Positions 15,358 through 22,432 of a stretch of 64,000 bases of DNA are shown here, piece by piece (position 1 is the stretch's first letter; each line of letters opens with the position of its first letter). The DNA comes from Streptomyces scopuliridis RB72 (lineage in GTDB: Bacteria > Actinomycetota > Actinomycetes > Streptomycetales > Streptomycetaceae), in NCBI RefSeq assembly GCF_000718095.1, contig NZ_JOEI01000013.1, positions 1 to 64,000 of the forward strand. Reading direction: 5' to 3'. A program made the translations under genes and the position numbers. A model generated the notes under the pieces. It saw only the letters and a program-made list of their open reading frames with translations, made no database searches and was not told the DNA's origin.

Positions 15358-16057
15358 CTGCTCCCCGCGCCCGCGGGGATGGTCCCGGGTGGGTTCCTGA
15401 GGACCGTGACGCGGAGGACCTGCTCCCCGCGCCCGCGGGGATGGTCCCGACCACCGCACCCGCGCCCCGGCTGCTGCGCTCTGCTCCCCGCGCCCGCGGG
15501 GATGGTCCCGTGACCCGGGACTCGGAGGGCGCCACGGTGTACTGCTCCCCGCGCCCGCGGGGATGGTCCCGAGCCCTGCCTCCCGAGCTTCCTCACGTGC
15601 CGCTGCTCCCCGCGCCCGCGGGGATGGTCCCCTCGTACTCGCGGGCGAGCCCGTAGTCGTAGGCTGCTCCCCGCGCCCGCGGGGATGGTCCCTCCTCGGC
15701 GCTGAAGAAGGAGCCGATCAGCAACTGCTCCCCGCGCCCGCGGGGATGGTCCCCGCTGCGACCTGTGCGTCCACCGGCAGGAGGGCTGCTCCCCGCGCCC
15801 GCGGGGATGGTCCCTCGGCGGAGGCCGCGGCGAGATCGGCTGCCAGCTGCTCCCCGCGCCCGCGGGGATGGTCCCTGACGGTCCTTGACCTGCTGTTACG
15901 GGGTTCACTGCTCACCGCGCCCGCGGGGATGGTCCCTACCGGCTGGTGCGGCCGGTCGGCGGTCAGCACTGCTCCCCGCGCCCGCGGGGATGGTCCCTGC
16001 TGCGGGAAGCCCATGCAGCGCGACGGCGACTGCTCCCCGCGCCCGCGGGGATGGTCC
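15358..16057 (+). CRISPR. CRISPR array 2, type I-E, 12 repeats and 11 spacers
   Basis: The 28-bp repeat starts CTGCTCCCCGCGC and ends GCGGGGATGGTCC. It differs from array 1 by one hairpin-loop base (G instead of A at position 12). The period is 61 bp except the leader-proximal unit, which is 62. The repeat at 15908 has one change (CTGCTCACCG). The base after every repeat is C (12 of 12), so the functional repeat may be 29 bp with a PAM-derived last base. It is read in the same direction as the cas operon. Confidence 0.97.
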
Positions 16058-16074
16058 CGTCTCCGCGGAGACGG
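16057..16074. repeat. 18-bp perfect palindrome at the array 2 trailer
   Basis: CCGTCTCCG followed by CGGAGACGG starts on the last base of the final repeat. It is an uninterrupted inverted repeat and could form a cruciform or a hairpin ending the array transcript. No T-run follows. Confidence 0.5.
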
Positions 16075-16260
16075 CACGGAGCCGTTCGCCCTGCTCGGCT
16101 CTGGCTCAACTTCTGTGACGCGACCACTCTCAGTGATCCGCCTTGCCTTCGAATTTCCGGGCGGCAGAGTCCAAATGGCTCGTTGGGAGAGGGCGGTAGC
16201 GCGTGTTCGTTGCCAGCGAAGGCCCGCGAAGTTCATGGCGGCGTGTGTCAGGGTCCTGGC

Positions 16261-16788
16261 ATGACCTCGACACCGGATGGACGCCCTATCCCACCCGCAC
16301 GTGCTGGCGAGCGCGCCATGCTCGAATCGTGGCTCGACTTTCACCGTGCCACTCTCGCCCTGAAGTGTTCGGGCCTCAAAGACGATCAATTACGGCTGGC
16401 CTCGGCTGCGCCGTCGTCGATGACGCTGCTGGGCCTCATCCAGCACATGGCCGAGGTGGAACGCAACTGGTTCCAACGTGTGTTCGCAGGCCAGGACGTG
16501 CACGCAGTCTTCGGGGAGAGCAACGTCGACGGCTTTGCACTTGAGGATGGCCGAGGACTCGACGAGGCCGTGGCGGTCTGGCAGACAGAGATCGTTCGAG
16601 GGCGTGAGCTCATCGCTGCCGCCTCGCTGGACGACTCCGGTCGGCTGTCTGAGCAGGAAGCCAGCCACGTAGGTGACGGAGGTGTTTCGCTGCGCTGGAT
16701 CATGGTCCACATGATCGAGGAGTACGCACGTCACAACGGCCATGCCGACCTGATCCGGGAGCGCATCGACGGTGTCGCCGGGGCGTGA
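16261..16788 (+). CDS. DinB-like protein (DUF664 family)
   Basis: The 175-residue helical protein belongs to the DinB/DUF664 superfamily, four-helix-bundle proteins that often bind a metal through three His residues and may act as thiol transferases. Here the candidate ligands are in [16 protein letters not shown] and in [22 protein letters not shown]. Residue 44 is a TTA leucine codon (16390-16392), so expression probably needs bldA. The ATG at 16261 is chosen because homology starts close behind it. It lies 187 bp after array 2 and before mobile-element debris. Substrate unknown. Confidence 0.85.
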   Translation: MTSTPDGRPIPPARAGERAMLESWLDFHRATLALKCSGLKDDQLRLASAAPSSMTLLGLIQHMAEVERNWFQRVFAGQDVHAVFGESNVDGFALEDGRGLDEAVAVWQTEIVRGRELIAAASLDDSGRLSEQEASHVGDGGVSLRWIMVHMIEEYARHNGHADLIRERIDGVAGA

Positions 16789-16857
16789 AATGCGGTTGGC
16801 GACAGCTTGTTCGGCTGGCTTTATTCACCAGTAGTGTCGTGGCACCGTCGCCAGCTG

Positions 16858-17745
16858 TTACGACAACAGGACTCTTTTTCCGAGGAGTTGGAAGTCGGCC
16901 CGGCCGAACATTTGGCGCTTGAGCATCTTGATCCGGTTGACATGCCCTTCGACGACACCCGAATTCCAGGGGAGCGTGAAGCCGGCGATGACTGCTTCGC
17001 GGTCGCGGTCGATGCCCGCGGCGAGGGTGTGGAGGCTGGGGAGGTCGTCCTGCCTGACGGCGGCGAGCCAGTCCGGCAGGCGCTCCCCCTGGCGCTCGGT
17101 GAGCATGGTCGCGAAGGACCTGACATGCCTGGTGAGTGCGTCGATCTCGGGGCAGTTGGCCCGGACGTTCTTCAGGTGGAGGTGTTCGGTCTCGGAGAGG
17201 GTTTCAGGGCGGCGGAGAACCCATCCGGCGACGGCCCGGGGCGAGGGAGGACGGGCTGTAAGGGGCCGCGGCGAGGTGCGTTTCTGGCGGAGGTAGGCAC
17301 GAACGCGTTGGTAGCTGCCTTTGTAGCCGAGCGGGACGATCTCTTCCCATAGTTTCCAGGCGTTGGTGCGGCCCTCGTTCCACCGGTCGTCCAGGTAGGT
17401 CTTGTACTCGTCGAGGACCGAGGTCCGGGTCTGCCACTGCCCGGTGAAGAGGTCTTCCGGCTTGGCGGCGTCCGCGTACCGTTTGACGGTTCGGCTGGTC
17501 ATGCCGAGCTGCCGCTGGATGGCGCGACGGCTGTGTCCTGCCTCGACCAGGGCATGGACCGTGGCATGCACGGTCCGGGTTCGGTCGGCGAACCGGTGGC
17601 CGGTCGGCCATGGTGAGCCGGAGGACTCCTCCGCCGGGTCGGGCTCCGTCTCGGGCGTTTCAGGTGTCTCGGGCACCAGGACTCGCAGGCATCGGCGGTG
17701 CTGGGCGATGCTCCGCTCGGCGGCCTCGCTGAGGTTGTGCCAGAG
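16858..17745 (-). pseudogene. ISL3 family transposase, 3' exon remnant
   Basis: The C-terminal two thirds of an ISL3 transposase: LWHNLSEAAERSIAQHRRCL (normally preceded by ...DRWH), an HTH-like GHSRRAIQRQLGMTSRTVKRYA, and the DDE_Tnp_ISL3 end with WNSGVVEGHVNRIKMLKRQMFGRA carrying the catalytic Glu. Homology stops abruptly at codon CTC 17743-17745. There a group II intron 3' end adjoins, so the ISL3 gene was split by intron insertion. The N-terminal exon is not in the window. An open frame happens to run on through the intron to 18054, but those residues are not transposase. Confidence 0.85.
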
Positions 17746-17804
17746 GGTACTGGTGGGCCGTCGGCGAGGTACCTGCAACGCAGGCCCTTCTCCCACGGCC
17801 CTCA

Positions 17805-17844
17805 GCCCGAACGACGCATGCGAGCTTTCCCCGCACATCGCTCT
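17805..17844 (-). ncRNA. Group II intron domain V
   Basis: On the minus strand the pattern is GAGCGATGTGCG, a GGGAAA-type loop, then CTCGCATGCGTCGTTC. This matches bacterial domain V (GAGC stem, GAAA tetraloop, GTTC 3' strand, bulge on the 3' side). It starts within 10 bases of the maturase stop codon, as expected for a maturase encoded in domain IV. Confidence 0.65.
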
Positions 17845-17851
17845 CCAGTGA

Positions 17852-18525
17852 CTACTCCGTGAGTGCTGGGACAGGACTCCTGCCGTGGATGTCCGCGTGA
17901 CAACTCCCGCAGACCACGAGGGCCTTGGGACGTCGTGCGGCCATGAGATCTGCCCACGGCGGCCGGTTTCCCAATCGCCCGAGGTCCGCGAGCTTGGCGA
18001 CGTGGTGGACTTCCACCTCGTCGACGCGTCCGCATGACTCGCACCGCCCGGCAAGGAGCCGGGTGACCAGCTCTTTGCGTTTGGTGCTGACCGGGGCCAG
18101 CCGACGGTCGGTGACGACCGTCTTCTTGTTCTGTCTCAGCGGGATTCCTCCGAACCGTCCGACCAGCGGCTTCCTGCCGGTGCGTTCGACACGGGCCTCG
18201 AAGCACTTGCGTGGCCCGTGCGGTGTCTCGATGGTGGCCGCGTACTTGCGGGCCATCTTCGACACCGACGAGCGGTGCTTATTGGCGAGCGTCATCAGCA
18301 TCGAGGTCGACATGACCCATTGCAGCCGGGCGAGTCGGAAGACGTCGCCGGCCATCAGGTAGTACTGGACGGTGCCGCGGTACTCCGGCCCGTAGGTGCT
18401 GACGATGATGTGGTCGTCATGGTTCAGCAGTTCGGGCCGACGCGCGGGTTTGCCGCGCTTCATGTACTGGGCCCGCTTGGCAGCTACCACCGAACGAGGG
18501 ACACGCAGACGGATGGTCCCATTGG
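17852..18525 (-). pseudogene. Group II intron reverse transcriptase/maturase, C-terminal part
   Basis: The fragment carries maturase domain X (YMKRGKPARRPELLN, EYRGTVQYYLMA, LQWVMSTSMLMTLANKH, SVSKMARKY), the DNA-binding region (RKPLVGRFGGIPL) and an HNH endonuclease zinc site (RCESCGRVDEVEVHHVAKL, then VVCGSCHADIH). The fingers and palm with the YADD active site are absent. The frame has no stop from about 18525 to the stop at 17852-17854, but the 5' part was replaced by IS5 sequence. It splits the ISL3 transposase described to its left. Confidence 0.85.
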
Positions 18526-19066
18526 GGTGGCGTCGTTGCGGTTGCCGCCGGTCAGTGACACCGCCGGCGGAATGCCGTGCGCTTCGGTGATCAGATGGTG
18601 CTTCGAGCCTGTCCGGGCACGGTCGACCGGGCTCGGTCCGGTTTTGGGCCGCCCTTCATGGCCCGCACGTGGGAGCCGTCGATCACCGCCCTGGACCAGT
18701 CCAGCGCGCCGGCTGCGTGCAGCTCGGCCAACAGCGACTCGTGCAGACGCTGCCAGACACCCGCGTCGTTCCAGTCACGCAGGCGCCACCAGCAGGTCAT
18801 CCCCGAGCCGAAGCACAGTTCCTGGGGCAGGAACTGTGCCACGGAATCCCGGTGTGGAGCACGAACAAGATGCCCGACAGCACCTTCCGGTCATCCAGAC
18901 GCTTGCGGCCCGGATGATCCGGCCGACGCGGTACCACCGGCAGCAGCGGCTCGATCCGTGCCCACAGCTCATCCGGCACGATCCACGGCGGCTGTTGACC
19001 CTTCCTCATGTGCCAGTCAACAACACCCCAACTACCCACATTCCAGGGCCACTTTGTTAGGAGTTC
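18525..19066 (-). pseudogene. IS5 family transposase, frameshifted and truncated
   Basis: The first frame, from ATG 19009, encodes the DUF4096-like N-terminus (IVPDELWARIEPLLPVVP, PGRKRLDDRKVLSGILFVLHTGIPW). A second frame continues with FLPQELCFGSGMTCWWRLRDWN and DWSRAVIDGSHVRAMKGGPK. IS5 members of this group often use a programmed shift at the first switch, so that alone is not decay. A further shift after GGPK (one A appears lost from the A-run) and loss of everything after GGNRND mark a dead copy. The end with GGCCACTTTGTTAGGAG near 19046-19066 is the probable element terminus. Confidence 0.8.
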
Positions 19067-19124
19067 CAAGAGGGGACCGGCCGGATAGAGTGACGGAAGA
19101 CGTCTGGCCTGCATGAACGGCCAC

Positions 19125-19158
19125 AAAGGCTCCGCCTCGGTTCAGGGGCGGAGCCTTT
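19125..19158. terminator. Perfect 12-bp hairpin, probable bidirectional terminator
   Basis: AAAGGCTCCGCC (19125-19136) pairs with GGCGGAGCCTTT (19147-19158) across a 10-base loop. The A-run before and T-run after the stem give a terminator shape on both strands. It lies just outside the IS5 end. Confidence 0.7.
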
Positions 19159-19256
19159 ACGCGTTGGAAGGATAATCCGTTGCGGGGGAGTTCGACTTCC
19201 TGCTCCGAACTGCCGCGATCGTCCCCAGGGCGCTCAGCGTGGTCCCCGTGGGGACT

Positions 19257-19278
19257 CGTTGGGGACGCGTTGGGGACG
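19257..19278. repeat. Direct repeat CGTTGGGGACG x2
   Basis: Two adjacent 11-bp copies, with a looser third (CCGTGGGGACT) just before them, lie about 120 bp from the tRNA fragment. Repeats of this size near an attachment core can be integrase or excisionase arm sites; that is inference. No integrase gene is present beside them. Confidence 0.4.
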
Positions 19279-19393
19279 CAAGGACAGGAACAGACTGACA
19301 AGGGTTCTAGAGCATCAGCACACGACACATACTCTGAGCTGGAAAAACGTCTAGAATCAGCGTAGAAGAGCAAGGGCCGCCAAGATCCTAAAA

Positions 19394-19440
19394 GGACTCA
19401 TAATCCGTCGGCCGTGGGTTCGAGTCCCACCCGCCCCACC
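19394..19440 (+). other. 3' half of a tRNA gene (attachment-site scar)
   Basis: GGACTCATAATCC is an anticodon stem-loop with a CAT anticodon; after a short variable region, GTGGG-TTCGAGT-CCCAC is a perfect T arm, and CCGCCCC-A-CC is the 3' acceptor strand. No matching 5' half (GGGGCGG and a D arm) lies upstream, and the lower anticodon stem is mismatched (AAGGA against TCCGT). Tyrosine-integrase elements usually recreate just this 3' half when they integrate in a tRNA gene, so this is best read as attL or attR. It is not a functional tRNA. Confidence 0.7.
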
Positions 19441-19780
19441 GGGACGAATAGTCGGAGAAACGATCTGACCTGCGTGAACGTAACCATGGGGGCCACCACG
19501 TAAACCGTGGCCGCTCCCATTTCACCCGAAGACCAAGATCAAGTGGCCCAGGAGTGGCCCGCGTGTCCTAGTCGGGACCGAACGAGGACCGAGGGGCTTC
19601 CCGAACAGGAGGCTCCCGGTCCTCGGCGTGTCGCGGCCCGCGGGGGCGGCGTGCCCACAGGTGATCCAGGCGCTTGCCCGCACCCGCCCCGGATCGCCGT
19701 CGACGGCCCTCTCCCCGGAGCCGCCTGAGCGAGGCTCAGGGGACCCGGACCTGCCGCGTGGGGAGTGAAGTCTCCCCTTG

Positions 19781-19954
19781 GTCGACTTCCTGCTGCGGCC
19801 AGGAGAGACCCCGGATCGTGAACAGGCTTTCCGGCAGGGCGAGTTGATCACGGCCGTGGAGATTCCCGTGCTTCCGCGCCCGCTGCGGTCGGGCTACCTG
19901 AAGGTGCGCGACCGGCAGTCCCATGAGCCGCGCATCGTAGGAGGTACGAAGTGA
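19781..19954 (+). pseudogene. Fragment of molybdopterin dehydrogenase FAD-binding subunit
   Basis: The frame encodes VDFLLRPGETPDREQAF, then GELITAVEIPVLPRPLRSGY and LKVRDRQSHE. These match the middle of the medium FAD subunit of xanthine or CO dehydrogenase (CoxM/XdhB family), where a loop like LITAVEIP precedes YxKVRDRxSYE. After that the frame ends within nine residues at TGA, and an in-frame TGA sits 15 bp upstream. The large FAD domain and the C-terminal domain are gone, so this is a dead remnant beside the attachment scar. Confidence 0.7.
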
Positions 19955-20005
19955 GCCCGGCAGAGACCCGGGCCGGAGAGGTGTCGCGGGCCCTCGGGTT
20001 CCGCG

Positions 20006-20035
20006 TTGACAGATGCCGGGCCCGGTGACTGTAAT
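20006..20035 (+). promoter_or_regulatory. Near-consensus housekeeping promoter
   Basis: TTGACA (20006-20011), an 18-bp gap and TGTAAT (20030-20035) form a strong HrdB-type promoter. The next good gene starts 345 bp downstream, so it would give a long leader or a small RNA. A very short frame (MSSNSALRA, 20116-20145) lies between. Confidence 0.5.
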
Positions 20036-20300
20036 GGTCCGCGTGTCGCGTGGCACCGGCCGAAGAGCAGTGGGCGGGCCGATGGTCATGGAGGCACCTT
20101 CACCGAGGGACGATGCCATGAGTTCAAACTCAGCACTCCGCGCCTGACGCATCCGACGCAGCGCCCCCGCGCGTCGTCCCTTGTTCTCCGCGGTGCCGGG
20201 CACCGTCGTACGACATCGATGTTCTTCTCCGGACGAGGGTCCGCGTGCGGTCACCGCGCGCCGTGCGCCGTAGTGCGCGCACATCACGGTCATCCACCAT

Positions 20301-20346
20301 CACCGCGTTCACCCGCGTTCACCCGCGTTCACCCGCGTTCACCGCG
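20301..20346 (+). repeat. 10-bp tandem repeat before the nitroreductase-hemerythrin gene
   Basis: Four adjacent units of ACCCGCGTTC (the first begins CACCG) plus a partial fifth end 33 bp before the start codon. They could bind a regulator in phase with the helix or vary in number by slippage. Confidence 0.75.
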
Positions 20347-20379
20347 GGACCTCACACTTCTCTGGAGAGACGACACCGT

Positions 20380-21315
20380 ATGCCCGCATCCTTCAACCAG
20401 GCGATCATCGACGAGTTCCGGGCCAACGGAGGGCAGGTCGGCGGCCCCTTCGAGGGCGGCGACCTCCTCCTGCTCACCACCACCGGCGCCAAGTCCGGGG
20501 CGGAGCACACCGTTCCGCTCGGTTACGTCCGCGACGGTGAGCTGCTGCTGATCGTCGGATCCGCGGGGGGCGCGCCGCGTCATCCCGCCTGGTATCACAA
20601 TCTGCTCGCCCATCCCCGGGTACGGGTGGAGATCGGCACCGAGACGCTCGAACTGATCGCCGTCCCCGCCGAGGGGGCACGGCGCGAGCGGCTGTTCGAG
20701 CGGGTCGTGAGCGTGGCGCCCGGATACGCCGACTACCAGTCCGGAACCACCAGGGTCCTGCCCGTCGTGGTGCTCGAACCCTCGGGGGCCGAGGCGGCGG
20801 AGGGGCCGGGCGAGATCCGCGGTTTCGCCGACAAGCTGGTGCAGATCCATGGCTGGCTGCGCGCGCAGCTGCGCCACATACAAGCCGAGACCGACGCCCA
20901 CTTCGCCGCGCGAGCGGCCCACGGCGGCTCCGGTGAACCACCGGCGCCGGAGATCGGTCTTCAGCTCAGGCAGCACTGTCTGGCCTTCTGCCAGTTTCTG
21001 ACGTTCCACCACACCAGCGAGGACGCCTACACCTTCCCGGCGCTGGCGGACCGTCACCCACACCTGCGCGACGCCCTCGACTGGCTCGGTGAGGAGCACC
21101 GTACGCTCGCGCGCGTCAAGGACGCCCTGCTCGCGCTGCTCGCCGACCTCACCACCGCCGACCCCGAACGCTTCCGCGCCGAGCTGGCCCGGCTGTCGGC
21201 GGAGCTGGTGGCGCATCTCGACTACGAGGAGGAGTCGCTCCTCCCCGCCCTGAGCGAGATCCGGTGGCCGCCGGGGCCGCCGGAGCCCGAACCGGCCGGG
21301 GGCGCGGCGAGCTGA
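20380..21315 (+). CDS. F420-type nitroreductase fused to a hemerythrin domain
   Basis: Residues 1 to about 130 match the Ddn/F420-dependent nitroreductase family: LLLLTTTGAKSGAEHTVPLGY, HPAWYHNLLAHPRVRVEIG and YADYQSGTTRVLPVVVLE. Residues about 150-300 form a hemerythrin HHE domain with the metal-ligand pattern HGWLRAQLRHI, HCLAFCQFLTFHHTSEDAYTFPAL, EEHRTLARV and HLDYEEESLLPAL. The ATG at 20380 has GGAGAG 11 bp upstream. A di-iron sensor joined to a deazaflavin enzyme suggests oxygen- or redox-linked chemistry, but the substrate is unknown. No transmembrane segment is visible. Confidence 0.9.
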   Translation: MPASFNQAIIDEFRANGGQVGGPFEGGDLLLLTTTGAKSGAEHTVPLGYVRDGELLLIVGSAGGAPRHPAWYHNLLAHPRVRVEIGTETLELIAVPAEGARRERLFERVVSVAPGYADYQSGTTRVLPVVVLEPSGAEAAEGPGEIRGFADKLVQIHGWLRAQLRHIQAETDAHFAARAAHGGSGEPPAPEIGLQLRQHCLAFCQFLTFHHTSEDAYTFPALADRHPHLRDALDWLGEEHRTLARVKDALLALLADLTTADPERFRAELARLSAELVAHLDYEEESLLPALSEIRWPPGPPEPEPAGGAAS

Positions 21316-21412
21316 CGGGTGCTCGGGGAAGCGTTCCCCTCGTACGTTCGCTCCTTTAGGTTGGAGGCTCAGCTCGCCGTGTGAGTTCCCACTGCCCCAA
21401 GGAGGCGCTTCC

Positions 21413-22237
21413 GTGTCCGATCGTGACCATGGTCTTGAGTCCGCCGACGCGATCCGGGCGCGGATCGACACCCGGACACCGCACTCCGCCCGGTTCTGGA
21501 ACTATTTCGTCGGTGGCAAAGACAATTACGAGGTCGACCGGGAGGTCGGGGACCAGATCAAGGAGATCTTCCCCGGCCTCGTCGATGTGGCCCTGACGAG
21601 CCGCCACTTCCTGGGGCGGGCGGTCCGGGAGCTGGCGGTGGAGCGGGGGATCCGTCAGTTCCTGGACATCGGCACCGGTCTGCCGACCGCCGACAACACG
21701 CATGAGGTCGCCCAGCGCGTGGCCCCGGACGCGCGGATCGTCTATGTCGACAACGATCCCCTGGTGCTGGCCCATGCCCGTGCCCTGCTCACCAGCACAC
21801 CCGAGGGCCGCACCGACTATCTCGACGCGGATCTGTTCGATCCCGAGTCGATCCTCAAAGCCGCCGCCGGAACGCTGGACCTCTCCCGGCCGGTCGCGCT
21901 GATGATTCTCAACACGCTCGGCCATGTCGCCGACTACGACCTGGCCCGTTCGCTGGTGTCCCGTCTCATGGCGGGCCTGCCGTCCGGCAGTTATCTGGTG
22001 ATCAGCGACAGCACCGCCACCAGCGAGGGCATGATCGCGGCGTCGGACGCGTACAACGCCAGCGGGGCCGTCCCGTACTACGTGCGCCCCGTCGAGGAGA
22101 TCGCGGGCTTCTTCGAGGGGCTGGAACTGGTGGAGCCCGGGATCGCCCAGGTCACGCGGTGGCGCCCGGAACCGGACGGCGCGAACGGCACCGAGCCCGC
22201 GGTCGACGCGTACGGCGGCGTGGGCCGCAAGCCGTAG
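21413..22237 (+). CDS. SAM-dependent methyltransferase (PF04672-type)
   Basis: The protein belongs to the large Streptomyces family once called DUF574. The conserved opening HSARFWNYFVGGKDNYEVDRE is followed by FLDIGTGLPTADNTHEVAQ as the SAM-binding glycine loop, then VYVDNDPLVLAHARALL as the acidic motif, and a late GYEL-like LELVEPGIAQVTRWRP. Length is 274 residues, normal for the family. GTG 21413 is preceded by AGGAGG at 21400-21405. The methyl acceptor is not known for most family members. Confidence 0.92.
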   Translation: MSDRDHGLESADAIRARIDTRTPHSARFWNYFVGGKDNYEVDREVGDQIKEIFPGLVDVALTSRHFLGRAVRELAVERGIRQFLDIGTGLPTADNTHEVAQRVAPDARIVYVDNDPLVLAHARALLTSTPEGRTDYLDADLFDPESILKAAAGTLDLSRPVALMILNTLGHVADYDLARSLVSRLMAGLPSGSYLVISDSTATSEGMIAASDAYNASGAVPYYVRPVEEIAGFFEGLELVEPGIAQVTRWRPEPDGANGTEPAVDAYGGVGRKP

Positions 22238-22432
22238 GGGTGTGTAAGCAGGTCTGCCGGGGGCGGGGAACGGGCCGCTCAGAGGGCCCGCGGTGTTCCC
22301 CCGGCGGGCTCGCGGCGGACTCCTCTCGCACCCCCGTGCCATCCGTCCGCCGCACGCCGAGGCGTCTCTGAGCGGCCTTGGTGTCCAGTCCACCAGACGG
22401 GCTGGGCACCAACAGGGCGCGAACGGGGCGGA

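Larger units (their letters stand above)
17747..18525 (-). mobile_element. Group II intron, 3' half, inserted in the ISL3 gene
   Basis: The segment comprises the C-terminal part of an intron-encoded reverse transcriptase/maturase, a domain V hairpin and a domain VI region ending about GTAC at the ISL3 junction. The 5' half (domains I-IV start and the reverse-transcriptase palm) is missing. Homology to the maturase begins at NGTIRLRVPRS near 18525, where IS5 sequence takes over. The intron therefore cannot self-splice or retrotranspose as it stands. Confidence 0.75.

Noticed and set aside
15336..16389. Open frames over array 2
   Set aside because: Same repeat artefact (SPRARGA and PAPAGMVP units); no start signals.
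17852..18054. N-terminal 80 residues of the 398-residue ISL3 frame
   Set aside because: They are an out-of-frame reading of the group II maturase HNH region and intron RNA.
19180..19365. Small frame that might be an integrase tail beside the attachment scar
   Set aside because: No recombinase motif (RHxRY residues) is present in its 61 residues, and it overlaps direct repeats.
19380..19440. Functional tRNA gene
   Set aside because: Only the 3' half is present; no acceptor 5' strand or D arm lies upstream and the lower anticodon stem does not pair.
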